A stretch of DNA of 64,000 nucleotides, taken from assembly GCF_040409955.1 (NCBI RefSeq), contig NZ_CP123385.1, positions 310,001-374,000 on the forward strand, given 5' to 3'. This DNA is from Salipiger sp. H15. GTDB lineage: Bacteria > Pseudomonadota > Alphaproteobacteria > Rhodobacterales > Rhodobacteraceae. Numbering within the stretch: position 1 is the first letter of the stretch; the number at the start of each line of letters is the position of its first letter. Shown one piece after another: positions 10,076-19,803 of the stretch. The notes below the pieces were generated by a model. It searched no databases and had not been told where the DNA came from. It saw nothing but the letters and a program-made list of their open reading frames with translations. Made by a program: the position numbers and the translations under genes.

Positions 10076-10756
10076 ATGCTTCCCTGGGAACTTCTGGCGA
10101 GTGCCCCCGCCCCCGAGGGCGACACGCTCCGTCTCTTCCGGCGCGGCGAGGAATACTCGATCCGCCTCAGCGACGGGAACGAGCTGATGAACAGCCGGCT
10201 CGGAGGCTCCGAGGAGGCGCTGGCGACGCTCGCCTTCGAAAGGCTGGGCGGACGGCCCGCGCCGCGGGTGCTGATCGGCGGGCTCGGCATGGGCTTCACG
10301 CTGCGCGCCGCGCAGGCGGTCGCACCGCGGGAGGCGCGGCTGGTCGTCTCCGAGATCGTCGCCGAGCTGATCGACTGGGCGCGCGGCCCCATGGCGCCGG
10401 TCTTCGGCGACTGCCTTGCGGATCCGCGGGTGGAGATCCGCCGCGGCGACGTCGTCGCCGAGATCCGCGGCGCGACCGGGGCCTATGACGCCATCCTTCT
10501 CGACGTCGACAACGGGCCCGACGGGCTGACCCGTCCGGGCAATGACACGCTCTACGGCGAGCGCGGCCTGCAGGCGGCGCGGCGGGCGCTGACGCCGGGC
10601 GGGATCCTCGCGGTCTGGTCGGCGCATCCGGACCAGGCCTTCACCCGCCGCCTCACGCAGAACGGCTTCGAGGCACACGCCCATTCCGTCCGCGCCGGCC
10701 GCACCAAGCGCGGCTCGCGCCACACGGTCTGGATCGCGCGCCGCACCGGCGGGTGA
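10076..10756 (+). CDS. Spermidine synthase-like SAM-dependent methyltransferase
   Basis: The 226-residue protein has a Rossmann methyltransferase core: motif I VLIGGLGMGFTLRAA (about residues 64-78), an acidic residue after the second strand (VVSEIVAELIDWA), and motif YDAILLDVDNGPDGLT. This arrangement resembles spermidine-synthase/spermine-synthase-like proteins rather than DNA or rRNA methyltransferases. The open frame extends upstream, but ATG 10076 has CAGGAG at good spacing. It appears monocistronic. The substrate is unknown and the polyamine-synthase role is not implied. Confidence 0.72.
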   Translation: MLPWELLASAPAPEGDTLRLFRRGEEYSIRLSDGNELMNSRLGGSEEALATLAFERLGGRPAPRVLIGGLGMGFTLRAAQAVAPREARLVVSEIVAELIDWARGPMAPVFGDCLADPRVEIRRGDVVAEIRGATGAYDAILLDVDNGPDGLTRPGNDTLYGERGLQAARRALTPGGILAVWSAHPDQAFTRRLTQNGFEAHAHSVRAGRTKRGSRHTVWIARRTGG

Positions 10757-11077
10757 GCGCGGCGCGATAAGGCGCGGGTCACGCGGCCCCAAGGCAGGTC
10801 GCGGAGAAACGCCGCGGCCCGCCCTGAGCTCATAGTGCGGCACCAGACCCTCGCCCTGCCGCGAGCCGCCGTTCAGGCAGGACGTGGTGACCGATCCCTC
10901 GGCCCTCCATGCCGGTGCGCCGCCCGCAGTCATGCCCGAGCGCCATGCGCACGAACCGGCCTGCCGGAGCGCCAGGGTTCACACATTCATCCCTCGGCAT
11001 AGGAAAATGTGGTAGCATCCTACCTGTATTTTGGTTGGTGCTTCCTTTGAGCGTCTGTCTTGGGGAGGAGACATCCG
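10757..11077. other. Intergenic stretch, no gene seen
   Basis: About 320 bases between the methyltransferase and DUF3604 genes. The last 100 bases are A/T-richer and end in a strong GGGGAGGAG ribosome site, so they probably carry the DUF3604 promoter. No clear operator or RNA element was seen. Confidence 0.45.
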
Positions 11078-13009
11078 ATGCTGCATTTGTTCAATCATAG
11101 ATACACCTTAACATTTCACACGGCCCTCGCGCTGATCGTCTGCGGTGGCGCGGTCTGCCCGCCCTTCGCCCGCGCGCAGGAATACTCGACCGAGCAGAAG
11201 GACACCGAGGCGGTGCTCGCGCCCGAGGACTTCTCGCCCTACGCCGGGAGGAACTTTCCGCAGATCCCGCTCTGGGGGGACTCGCACCTGCACACGATGG
11301 TCTCGGTCGATGCCGGCACCATGACGCGCCTGTCGCAGGAGGATGCCTACCGCTTCGCCCGCGGCGAGGAGGTGACCACCACCCACGGGCTGCGGGCCAA
11401 GCTCTCGCGGCCGCTCGACTGGCTGGTGATCTCGGACCATGCCGAGATGTACGGGCTGATGCCGCAGCTTCTGTCCGGCGACGCGCAGGTGCTCTCCACC
11501 GAGCAGGGGCGGCTCTGGTACGAGGCGCTGACCGCCGGAGACCCGAAGAAGGCCTTCGACACCGCGATGGAGATCGTCGCCTCGCTCTCGGATGAAAAGC
11601 CGCCGATCGACAACCCCAAGGCGATCAAGCACGCCTGGGAGGCCTACACGGCGCTCGCCGACCGCTACAACGAACCGGGCGTGTTCTCGGCCATCATCGG
11701 CTACGAGTACACCACCGAGGGCGCCAACAACCTGCACCGCAACGTGCTCTTCCGCGACGACGCGCTGCGGGCGAACCAGACGCGCCCCTTCTCGCAATAC
11801 GACAGCAAGAACCCCGAGGACCTCTGGGCGTCGCTGGCGGATTTCGAGGCGCGGACCGGCGGCGAGGTGCTCGCCATCCCGCACAACGGCAACCTGTCGA
11901 ACGGGCGGATGTTCTCGCTCAATGCCTATGACGGCTCGCCCCTCACCGAGGAGATCGCGCAGATGCGGGCGCGGTTCGAGCCGCTCTACGAGGCGACGCA
12001 GATCAAGGGCGACGGCGAGGCGCATCCCTTCCTCAGCCCCGATGACGAGTTCGCCGATTTCGACACCTGGGACGCGGCGAACCTCAACGGCACCGAGGTC
12101 AAGACCCCCGACATGCTGGCCGGGGAATACGCGCGCGAGGCGCTGAAGCGCGGCCTCGCCATCGAGCGCAAGCTCGGCGTCAACCCGTTCAAGTTCGGCA
12201 TGGTCGGCGCCACGGACTCGCACACCGGGCTGTCGACGGCGCAGGAGGACAACTTCTTCGGCAAGCACTCGGGCGTCGAGCCCGAGCCGCACCGCTGGGA
12301 GCACGTGGTGATCGAGGCGCCGGACCCGGCGCTCACCATCTACGGCTGGAAGCAGGCCGCCGGCGGGCTCGGCGCGGTCTGGGCCACCGAGAACACGCGG
12401 GCGGCGATCTTCGACGCGATGATGCGCAAGGAGACCTATGCCACGACCGGCTCGCGGATGACCGTGCGCTTCTTCGGCGGCTACGACTTCACCGAGGCCG
12501 ACACGCTCACCCGCCTGCCAGCCGACGCGGGCTATGCCAGGGGCGTGCCGATGGGCGGCGATCTCGGCACGGCCCCCGAGGGCGGCGCGCCGAGCTTCCT
12601 CGTCGCGGCGATGAAGGACCCGCTCTCGGGCAACCTCGACCGTATCCAGATCGTGAAGGGCTGGATCGACGCCGAGGATGAGACCCACGAGAAGGTCTAC
12701 AACGTCGTCTGGTCGGGGGACCGGGTGCCGGACGAAGCCGGCAAGCTGCCCGACGTCGGCAACACCGTCGATGTGGCAAGCGCCAGCTGGACGAACTCCA
12801 TCGGGGCGCCCGAGCTGATCGGCGTCTGGAAGGATCCCGAGTTCGACGCGACGCAACCCGCCTTCTACTACGCCCGCGTCATCGAGATACCGACCCCGCG
12901 CTGGACCGCCTACGAGGCCAAGCGGTTCAATGTGAAGATGTCCGACGACGTGCCGATGACCACCACCGAGCGCGCCTATACCTCGCCGATCTGGTACAGC
13001 CCGATGTGA
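11078..13009 (+). CDS. DUF3604 protein, secreted PHP-like metallohydrolase family
   Basis: The 643-residue protein has an N-terminal signal peptide (cleavage near FARA-QEYS, about residue 34) and so is probably periplasmic. Clustered histidines and aspartates recall PHP-type metal sites: GDSHLHT, VISDHAEM, IPHNGN and GATDSHTG are spread through the chain in the order expected for a TIM-barrel metallohydrolase. DUF3604 proteins have this length, but their substrates are not established. The start at 11078 is chosen for GGGGAGGAG seven bases upstream; an in-frame ATG at 11060 would overlap that site. A terminator-like hairpin follows. Confidence 0.85.
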   Translation: MLHLFNHRYTLTFHTALALIVCGGAVCPPFARAQEYSTEQKDTEAVLAPEDFSPYAGRNFPQIPLWGDSHLHTMVSVDAGTMTRLSQEDAYRFARGEEVTTTHGLRAKLSRPLDWLVISDHAEMYGLMPQLLSGDAQVLSTEQGRLWYEALTAGDPKKAFDTAMEIVASLSDEKPPIDNPKAIKHAWEAYTALADRYNEPGVFSAIIGYEYTTEGANNLHRNVLFRDDALRANQTRPFSQYDSKNPEDLWASLADFEARTGGEVLAIPHNGNLSNGRMFSLNAYDGSPLTEEIAQMRARFEPLYEATQIKGDGEAHPFLSPDDEFADFDTWDAANLNGTEVKTPDMLAGEYAREALKRGLAIERKLGVNPFKFGMVGATDSHTGLSTAQEDNFFGKHSGVEPEPHRWEHVVIEAPDPALTIYGWKQAAGGLGAVWATENTRAAIFDAMMRKETYATTGSRMTVRFFGGYDFTEADTLTRLPADAGYARGVPMGGDLGTAPEGGAPSFLVAAMKDPLSGNLDRIQIVKGWIDAEDETHEKVYNVVWSGDRVPDEAGKLPDVGNTVDVASASWTNSIGAPELIGVWKDPEFDATQPAFYYARVIEIPTPRWTAYEAKRFNVKMSDDVPMTTTERAYTSPIWYSPM

Positions 13010-13035
13010 ACGCTTGCGTCGGCGCCTCCTGAGTA

Positions 13036-13068
13036 CGGGCGGCCCCTCGGTCGCCCGGCTTCCTTTTC
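13036..13068 (+). terminator. Probable terminator after the DUF3604 gene
   Basis: The stem CGGGCG (13036-13041) / CGCCCG (13052-13057) has a 10-base loop and is followed by a pyrimidine-rich run ending in TTTT. It lies 26 bases after the stop. The loop is long and the T tract interrupted, hence moderate confidence. Confidence 0.5.
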
Positions 13069-13165
13069 GCCTTCGCCCGCCTGCCCCCGGCCCCCTTGCC
13101 GGCGCTGGACCCGGGGTGAAACTCTGCTACGACTTCGGGGAGGAATTCGACCGAAGGGTGCGGTA

Positions 13166-13804
13166 ATGATCGAGATTTTTGGCCGGCGGAACTCTTCCAG
13201 CGTGCAGCTGGTCATGTGGGCGATCTGCGAACTTGGCCTCGATCACAGACGGCATGACTATGGCCACGGGCACGCCTCCACGCAGACCACCGACTATCTG
13301 AAGATGAACCCGATGGGCCGCGTCCCGGTCCTTCTCGACGGCGATGTCTGCATGTTCGAAAGCGCCGCGATCCTGCGCTACCTCGCCGCAAGATACGGCT
13401 CCGGAGACTTCTGGCCCTCCGACCCCGCGCGCCGCGCGCGGCTGGACAGCTGGGCGGAATGGGCAAAGGGAACCTTCACCGAGGCCGTGCTCGAGGTCTT
13501 CGTCTACGACGTGCGGCTGCCCCCGGAAACGCGCGATCCCCAACTGCTTCAGCGGGCGACCGAACGGCTCGTCCCGCTTGCCCGGATGCTCGACGATCGG
13601 CTCGCCGAGGGTCCATGGCTGGACGGCGAGCGCTTCACCTTCGCGGATATCGCCTGCGGCCACATCCTGCACCGGTTCTACACCCTCGACTGGCCAAGGC
13701 CGCAACTGGAGAACCTGCGCCGTTACTACGAGCGCCTGCAGACGAGACCCGCCTACCGCGAAAACGCCATGGTGTCCTACGAGGCGCTTCGCGGCTCCTA
13801 TTGA
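13166..13804 (+). CDS. Glutathione S-transferase family protein
   Basis: The 212-residue protein has an N-terminal thioredoxin-like domain (MIEIFGRRNSSSVQLVMWAI) with serines where GSTs bind or activate glutathione, NPMGRVPVL with the cis-proline loop, and FESAAILRYL, the conserved Glu-Ser glutathione contact. The C-terminal domain is all-helical, with the FTFADIACGH N-capping motif near residue 155. It probably conjugates or reduces small electrophiles in the cytoplasm. The gene stands alone between the DUF3604 gene and the broken TetR gene. Confidence 0.88.
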   Translation: MIEIFGRRNSSSVQLVMWAICELGLDHRRHDYGHGHASTQTTDYLKMNPMGRVPVLLDGDVCMFESAAILRYLAARYGSGDFWPSDPARRARLDSWAEWAKGTFTEAVLEVFVYDVRLPPETRDPQLLQRATERLVPLARMLDDRLAEGPWLDGERFTFADIACGHILHRFYTLDWPRPQLENLRRYYERLQTRPAYRENAMVSYEALRGSY

Positions 13805-14079
13805 GGGGGCGCGGGGACCGAGCTGCACCCGGAGGGCGTTCGGCTCGGCCTTGTGTCAGCGCGACACGACAGCGCCGTCATTCGCGGCCTGTGCGAAGCT
13901 CCTGCCCGGCCAGATAGAACTGAAGAGACCAATGCCCTTGCCGGAACCCATTTCTTCGTAGACCCTCTCGAAGGGAACCGGCGCGCCCGCGTTTCCTGCT
14001 CTGTCGGTTACCGGGGTTCTCATCCTGCCGCGTTGTGCCTATTCCTGTAGCCCGGGCAGTCATCCTGGGAACCGCCGCA
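13805..14079. other. Intergenic stretch before the broken TetR gene
   Basis: About 275 bases with no supported gene. A short inverted repeat, GTGTC (13853-13857) and GACAC (13863-13867) around AGCGC, is the only structure seen; its role is unknown. Confidence 0.4.
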
Positions 14080-14744
14080 GTGCAAAAGAAGAAGATCGGA
14101 CCTCCGACCGGCCGCGGGCGAAGAACGCGGCCGAGACGCGCGAGCGCATCCTGCGCTCGGCGATCGACCATTTCGCACGGGGCGGGTTCAGCGGCGCGAA
14201 GACCGAGGCGATCTCGCGCGATGCGGATGTCGGCAACCGGATGATCTACCACTATTTCGGCGACAAGAAGGGGCTCTATGTCGCCGCGCTCGACCATGTT
14301 CTGGGCGGGCTGCGGTCCGAGGAACTCAAGCTCGACCTGAGCGTCGCGCCGCCGCTCGACGGGCTGCTGACGATGTTCGATTTCACCTCGGGCCAATTCG
14401 AACGGCACCCGGAGCTGGTCCGGATGCTGTCGGCGGAGAACCTCATGGGGGCCACCTTCCTTCGCCGCTCCGAGGCGACGCCGCTCGTCGCCTCGCCAGT
14501 CGTCGGGCAGATCCGCGACCTCTTGCGCCGGGGCGAGGGGGAGGGCAGCGTGCGCTCCGGGCTCGACCCGCTGCATGTCTACGTGATGATGGTCGCGCTC
14601 AGCTACTTCCACCTGTCGAACGCGCCGACGCTCTCGGCGATCTGGAATCAGGACCTGACCGACAGCGCGTGGCGGGCGGAGCACCGCCAGCTTTCGCGCG
14701 ACATGCTGCGGACCTTCCTGCGTCCGGAGGCGGCGCCGAGCTGA
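14080..14744 (+). pseudogene. TetR/AcrR-family regulator, frameshifted in its DNA-binding domain
   Basis: From GTG 14080 the frame reads MQKKKIGPPTGRG. The homologous continuation KNAAETRERILRSAIDHFA and the rest of the HTH (GAKTEAISRDADVGNRMIYHYFGDKKGLY) lie in the next frame, starting at 14121. Restoring one base at 14119-14121 gives GRG-P-KNAAETRERIL, the expected TetR N-terminus, so a single-base deletion is the simplest reading. Without it the only in-frame start is ATG 14241, inside the HTH recognition helix, giving a non-DNA-binding 167-residue product. It precedes an equally damaged ABC cassette and a palindrome that looks like its operator. Confidence 0.75.
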
Positions 14745-14963
14745 TCCGAAGCCCTCCCTTGGGCAAGAATGTGGGTAAATTTTGATCGGGTCCCCACGGT
14801 TTTTCCGGGGCGCCCGACTGACGGTATCTGCGCACAAATTCACAAAATACAATTTAAGAACAAGCACATGAATCGGGCACCGCCCTCGCGAGCCGCGAGC
14901 CGCGTGCCCGCCTCCATGCGACCGTGAAGATTCCTGATGCCGGACAGAAAGGCACGTCCCCAT

Positions 14964-14987
14964 TTTAGTAACAGAAGAATTACTAAA
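14964..14987. promoter_or_regulatory. 24-bp inverted repeat, probable TetR operator
   Basis: Perfect 8-bp arms TTTAGTAA (14964-14971) and TTACTAAA (14980-14987) are separated by 8 bases. The repeat lies 20 bases before the start of the BMP gene and downstream of the TetR gene, where a repressor would block transcription of the cassette. It is A+T-rich within GC-rich DNA. TetR binding is inferred from position and symmetry. Confidence 0.6.
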
Positions 14988-15007
14988 TCTTGCATCGGGG
15001 AAGGTCC

Positions 15008-16069
15008 ATGAAACTGCGCATCTTCACGGCCGTCGCTCTCGTGACGGGCACCTCCGCCTTCGCCGAACCCGACATGAACAAGGTCGGGTTCATCTACGTC
15101 GGCCCCGCCGCCGACTAAGGCTACAACATGTCGATGGACCTTGGCCGGACCGAGATCTAGAAAGCCATTCCGGGCATGGAGACCCAGGTCTTCGAAGCCA
15201 TCCCCGAGACCGCCGAGGTCAGCCGGGTGATGGAGCGGATGATCCGCTCGGACACCGGCATAAACTTCGCCACCAGCTATGGCTATCTCGACTACGCCAT
15301 CTAGCTCGGCGAGAAATACCCGGAGGTGAAGTTCCTGCATGCCGGGGGCCTGAAGACCCCGGACAACGTCGGCACCTACCGGGCCGACAGCGATGACGGC
15401 ATGTATCTTGCCGGGATGGTCGCGGGGCGAATGACCAGCTCGAACAAGCTGGGCTTCATCGGCGCCTTCCAGATCCCGCAACTCTTCCGCTCGATCAACG
15501 CCTTCACGATGGACGCGCAATCTGTGAACCCCGAGGTGACCATGACCGTGGTCTGGACCGGTGGATGGTGGGAGCCGCAGAAGGAGGCCGACGCGGTCAG
15601 CGCCTTTGCAGATCAGGGTATCGACGTCGTGGCCCAGCAGGTCGACAGCCCGATCACCATCGCCGAGACCGCGCAGAAGACCGGCACCATGGTTGTCGGC
15701 ACGGACGTCGACATCTCGGACCGGGCGGGGGATGTCTGGCTGACCGGCGTGTCCTTGAACTGGGGGCCGATGATGGCCGAGCAGGTCAAGGCCATCCAGG
15801 ACGGCAGCTGGACCCCGGGCCACGTGCGTGGCGATCTCAAGAGCGGCCATGCGGTGCTCGACCCCTTCGGGCCCAAGGTACCGCAGGAGGTGATCGACGA
15901 GGTGCTGGCCGCCAAGGAGAAGATCCTGTCGGGCGAGCTGGACATCTGGTCCGGCCCCATCGTGAGCCAGTCCGGCGAGACCATCGTGCCCGAGGGCGAG
16001 GTGATGAAGATGGAGGCCATCGAGTCCATGGGCTTCATGGTCGAGGGCGTCACGGGGTCGGCAAGCTGA
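15008..16069 (+). pseudogene. BMP-family ABC substrate-binding protein with three in-frame stops
   Basis: From ATG 15008 (GGGGAAGG upstream) the frame reads a signal peptide (MKLRIFTAVALVTGTSAFA) and then VGFIYVGPAAD, the start of a BMP-type binding protein. TAA at 15116, TAG at 15158 and TAG at 15302 interrupt it; the flanking residues (AAD-stop-GYN, RTEI-stop-KAIPG, DYAI-stop-LGEKYP) align without gaps, so these are substitutions. From 15305 to 16069 the frame is intact and includes KFLHAGG and a normal C-terminus. BMP proteins bind nucleosides and related purines or ureides in the periplasm. The stop overlaps the next gene's start (TGATG). A functional full-length protein is not expected. 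Confidence 0.85.
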
Positions 16070-16866
16070 TGACCGTGCAGAAGACACCGACCGCCGCGGC
16101 CCATCCCATGGGCGCGGCCCCCTCGACGAGCTGGCAGGTCACGCCGGACCATGTCGCCATGACACGTCCCGCCCGGCCCGTCCGGCCGGTGACGCTGGCC
16201 GCCGAGCCGCAGGCCATCACCGTCTATGCCGCGAAGACCGCGCTGCTGATCGTCGACATCCAGAACGACTTCTGCACCGAGGGCGGGTGGATGCACTCGC
16301 GCGGCATCGACATCACCCCGAACCGGGCGCCGATCGGTCCGCTCAAGAGGCTGATCGAGGCCTTCCGCGCCGAGGACATGCCGGTGGTCTGGGTGAACTG
16401 GGGGGTCCGGAAGGACCTGCTCAACATCCATCCCTCGCTGCGCCACGCGCACCACCCCACCGGGCTCGAGACCGACCTCGGCCAGCCGGTGCCGGGCACC
16501 CGGTCCGCGATCATCGCCAAGGGCCTCTGGGGCGCCGAGGTGGTTGACGAGATCAACCCCGGAGCCGGCGACTGCCAGATCACCAAGCACAGGTTCAGCG
16601 CCTTCTGGGACTGCGAGGCCGATGCCGTGCTGCGCAATCTCGGGATCACCACGCTTCTGATCGGCGGGGTGAACATGGACCAATGCGTGATGACGACGCT
16701 CGAGGACGCCTCGTTCCTCGGCTACGACACGATCCTGATCGAGGACGCGACCGCGACGACCTCGCCGCAATACTGCGTGCAGGCCGTGCTCTACAATGTG
16801 AAGCTGCTCTTCGGCTTCGTCACCGGATCGCAGGCCGTCCTCGACGGGCTGGCAGCCGCAAGATGA
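16069..16866 (+). CDS. Isochorismatase-like cysteine hydrolase
   Basis: The 265-residue enzyme keeps the full catalytic triad of cysteine hydrolases: Asp in LLIVDIQNDF, Lys in ITKHRFSAF and Cys in NMDQCVMTT. Its overall pattern, including the FGFVTGSQAV end, resembles ureidoacrylate/carbamate amidohydrolases of the RutB type more than isochorismatase itself. With the RidA gene overlapping its stop by 4 bases, it suggests hydrolysis of a C-N bond in a pyrimidine, purine or ureide breakdown product imported by the adjacent transporter. The gene is intact although the binding-protein gene upstream is not. Confidence 0.8.
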   Translation: MTVQKTPTAAAHPMGAAPSTSWQVTPDHVAMTRPARPVRPVTLAAEPQAITVYAAKTALLIVDIQNDFCTEGGWMHSRGIDITPNRAPIGPLKRLIEAFRAEDMPVVWVNWGVRKDLLNIHPSLRHAHHPTGLETDLGQPVPGTRSAIIAKGLWGAEVVDEINPGAGDCQITKHRFSAFWDCEADAVLRNLGITTLLIGGVNMDQCVMTTLEDASFLGYDTILIEDATATTSPQYCVQAVLYNVKLLFGFVTGSQAVLDGLAAAR

Positions 16867-17321
16867 CGACGCTGACGATGACTCCCGACGATCGCCTTGC
16901 CCTGCTGCCGGTCCCGATTGCCAATTTCCAGCCCTTCCGGCGGCATGGCGACCTTGTCTATCTCGCGGGGCAGACCTGCGAATGGAACGGGCGGATGGTC
17001 TACGCTGGCAAGGTCGGCCGCGATTTCGGCCTCGAGACCGGCGAGAGGGCCGCGCGGATTTGTGCCCTCAACCTGATCGCCGCCCTGCGCCTGTCGCTCG
17101 GCGGATCGCTGAACGGCGTTGTCGCCTGTCTCCGGCTCGGCGGCTTCGTGAACGCCGACCCCGAGTTCCCGCTGGTGCCCAGGGTGGTGAACGGCGTCTC
17201 GGACCTGATGGCCGAGGTCTTCGGCCCCGAGATCGGCCCCCACGCCCGGACGGCCATCGGCGTGGCCACCCTTCCCCAGAACGCGGCGGTCGAGGTCGAT
17301 GCAATATTCGCCGTTGGATAA
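16863..17321 (+). CDS. RidA (YjgF/YER057c/UK114) family protein
   Basis: The 152-residue protein has RidA features: [11 protein letters not shown] near residue 26, a central [17 protein letters not shown] segment and the C-terminal [23 protein letters not shown] with the conserved Arg that contacts the substrate carboxylate. RidA proteins deaminate reactive enamine/imine intermediates; RutC-like members act after RutB-like hydrolases. That matches the upstream neighbour, with which it overlaps by 4 bases (ATGA). The 3' end overlaps the broken ATPase gene by 23 bases. Confidence 0.85.
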   Translation: MTTLTMTPDDRLALLPVPIANFQPFRRHGDLVYLAGQTCEWNGRMVYAGKVGRDFGLETGERAARICALNLIAALRLSLGGSLNGVVACLRLGGFVNADPEFPLVPRVVNGVSDLMAEVFGPEIGPHARTAIGVATLPQNAAVEVDAIFAVG

Positions 17322-18772
17322 CCTCAGCGCCGCCCCGGCGGGCGCGGCCCCTTTGGTCTCGTTCCGGGGCGTGGTGAAACGCTTCGGCGCGATCACCGCC
17401 TGCGACGACGTCAGCTTCGACGTCGCCGCCGGAGAGGTCGTGGCACTGCTCGGCGAGAACGGCGCGGGCAAGTCGACGCCCTCTCCCGTCCGGCGGAGGC
17501 GATGGCGGCCGGCATCGGCATGGTGTTCCAGACCTTTTCGCTGCTGCCGGCGCTGTCGGTGCGGGACAACCTTGCCATGGCCTGGCCCGGCACGCCCTGG
17601 TACCTCGGCAAGCGCGGGCGGAACGCCCAGGGCGCCCTCTCGCGCCTCGCGCAGCTCGCCCCCGCCATCGACCCCGATGCCCGGCTCGGCACCCTCTCCA
17701 CCGGCGAGCAGCAGCTCGTGGAGCTCGCCAAGGTCCTGAACCTGAACGCGCGGCTGGTGATCCTCGACGAGCCCACCTCGGTCCTGACGCCGGCCGAGGC
17801 GGAGCGGCTCTACGGCCTGATCCTCGGCCTCGCGGCGGAGGGCGTCGCCGTGGTGCTCATCACGCACAAGCTGGCCGACGTCGAGGCCTGCGCCGATCGC
17901 GTGGTCATCCTGCGCCGGGGGCGGATCTCCGGAGAGGGCCAAGTCGCGGCACTCTCGCGGGCCGAGATCGTGACGATGATGATGGGCACATCCGACGCCG
18001 GAGCCGACCCGCGCGGCCCGCCGGCCCGTCCGCCCCTGCCCGCCCGTCCTCGCCCGCAGCTGCTGCTGCGCGGGGTGACCACCGGCACGGCGCCAGCCGA
18101 TGCCAAGGACGTCACCCTCACCGTGCACCGCGGCGAGATCGTGGAAATAGCAGGGGTGACCGGGAACGGCCAGACGGCGCTCGCCGGGGCCGTGGCCGGG
18201 ATACGCGACCTGAGCGAGGGCGACGTGCTGCTCGACGGCACGACGATCAGTCGCCGCCGCCACGATCCACGCCGTCCGCTGCGCATTGGCTACGTGCCCG
18301 AGAACCCGCGCGAGAACGGCATCGTCGCGGGCCTGAGCCTTGCCTCCAACCTCGCCCTTCGCGGGATCGCCGCCCCCCTTGGCCGCGGTGCGGAACGGAC
18401 AGGCGGCGAGGTGGCCGAACGGCTGGCCGCCTACGATGTCCGCCCGCCCGAACCGCCGGTACGCTCTCCGGCGGCAATGTCCAGAAACTGGTGATCGCCC
18501 GCGAAACCGGGGAGCCCCGCGAGGCCCTGCTGATGGTCTTCCCGACCATGGGCCTCGACATCACCGCGACGGCCTTCGTCTACCGCCGGATGGTCGAGGC
18601 GGCCGCGGCGGGCACGGCGGTGCTCTGGATATCCGAGGAACTCGACGACCTGCTGGCGCTCGCGCACCGCGTCGCCGTCATCTGCGACGCGCGCATCATG
18701 GCCGAGTTGCCGGTCACGCCCGACCTGACCCGCGCCGAGGTCGGCGCCCTGATGACGGGTGGCCGGACATGA
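17299..18772 (+). pseudogene. BMP-system ABC ATPase, internally deleted and frameshifted
   Basis: The first frame gives [21 protein letters not shown] and Walker [10 protein letters not shown] (about 17455-17478), then turns to nonsense. The family sequence resumes in another frame at about 17481 ([23 protein letters not shown]). The junction has lost roughly 25-30 codons that normally link Walker A to the Q-loop. It continues through [26 protein letters not shown] and the start of the second ATPase half, then shifts again near 18460, where TLSGGNVQKLVIARE resumes in a third frame and runs to 18772. At least two disabling events are therefore present. The intact form would be a double-ATPase of the nucleoside/sugar-type ABC importers. 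Confidence 0.85.
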
Positions 18773-19803
18773 GCAGCATCACCCCCCGGGGCCCCAGACC
18801 CTTCGGCCTGGCCTTGCTGACCACCTGTCTCGTCTTCCTGCTCGCCGCCGCCACCTTCTTCACCGCCATAGGCCAGCCACCCCTGCGGGTGATGACCGAC
18901 CTCGTCCTCTTCGCCACCGGCGATGGTTTCAGCCGCGAGGAATCCCTGCTCAAGGCGTCGCCGATCCTGCTCTGCGCGCTCGCGGCGGCGATCCCCGGCC
19001 GGCTGGGGCTGATCTCGGTCGGGGCGGAGGGGCAGCTGCACCTCGGCGCGATCTCCGGGACAGCGCTCGTGCTGGCGATGCCGGACGCCCCGGCGGTCCT
19101 TCTCCTGCCGGCGACCCTGCTCGCCGCGGCGCTCGGCGGCGCCGCCTGGGGAGCCTTCCCCGGATGGCTGCGCGGACGGCTCGCGGTGAACGAGACGATC
19201 ACGACGCAGGTCATGAACTACATCCGCGTGCTCATGGTGAACGCGCTCGTCTTCGGACCGTGGCGCGACCCCGGCAACCTCGGCTGGCCGGCGACCGCCC
19301 GCTTTCCCGAGGCGGTCCGGCTGCCCGTCCTGCCGGGCACCCGGCTGCATCTCGGCCTGCTGCTCGGCGTCGCGCTCGCCCTCGCCTGCGCCCTGGCCTT
19401 CTCCCGCGGCATCCGTGCCGAGCGCGTCCGGGTCCTCGCGATGAACCGCAAGGTCGGAGAGACCTTCAGCCTCAGCGTCCCGCGCCACGCCGCCATGCTG
19501 ATGGCGCTCGGCGGCGCGGCGGTCGGGCTCGGCGGCATCAGCGAGGCGATCGCCATCCAGGGCCGCCTGCAGCCCGGCCTTTCGCTTGGCTACGGGCTGA
19601 CCGGGTTCCTCGTGGCCTGGCTCTGCGGCCACAGGTTCCTGCCGATCCTGCTGGTGTCGATCCTCGTCGGCGGGCTGCTGGCGGCGGGGGACTCCCTGCA
19701 GCTCTACGCCAAGATCCCCGCCTCCTCGGCGCTGATCCTGCAAGGGCTGCTCTTCGTGACCGTTCTCGCCATTCCCGGCCTGATGCAACGGAGGGCGTCC
19801 TGA
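18769..19803 (+). CDS. BMP-system ABC transporter permease (first subunit), intact
   Basis: The 344-residue protein has about eight to ten hydrophobic segments and family signatures of the nucleoside/BMP-type permeases: LLKASPILLCALAAAIPGRLGLISVGAEGQ and the cytoplasmic coupling region RAERVRVLAMNRKVGETFSL. ATG 18769 overlaps the ATPase stop (ATGA), and its own stop overlaps the second permease start (TGATG). The gene is open throughout, but with binding protein, ATPase and partner permease broken it is probably non-functional in transport. Confidence 0.82.
   Translation: MSSITPRGPRPFGLALLTTCLVFLLAAATFFTAIGQPPLRVMTDLVLFATGDGFSREESLLKASPILLCALAAAIPGRLGLISVGAEGQLHLGAISGTALVLAMPDAPAVLLLPATLLAAALGGAAWGAFPGWLRGRLAVNETITTQVMNYIRVLMVNALVFGPWRDPGNLGWPATARFPEAVRLPVLPGTRLHLGLLLGVALALACALAFSRGIRAERVRVLAMNRKVGETFSLSVPRHAAMLMALGGAAVGLGGISEAIAIQGRLQPGLSLGYGLTGFLVAWLCGHRFLPILLVSILVGGLLAAGDSLQLYAKIPASSALILQGLLFVTVLAIPGLMQRRAS

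Noticed and set aside
15116..15304. Recoding of UAG/UAA in the BMP gene
   Set aside because: Mixed TAA and TAG, no selenocysteine- or pyrrolysine-type context, and the rest of the cassette is also broken, so decay is the simpler reading.
16069..17321. Naming the hydrolase and RidA genes rutB and rutC
   Set aside because: The Rut oxygenase genes are absent and similarity is only at family level, so pathway names would overstate the evidence.
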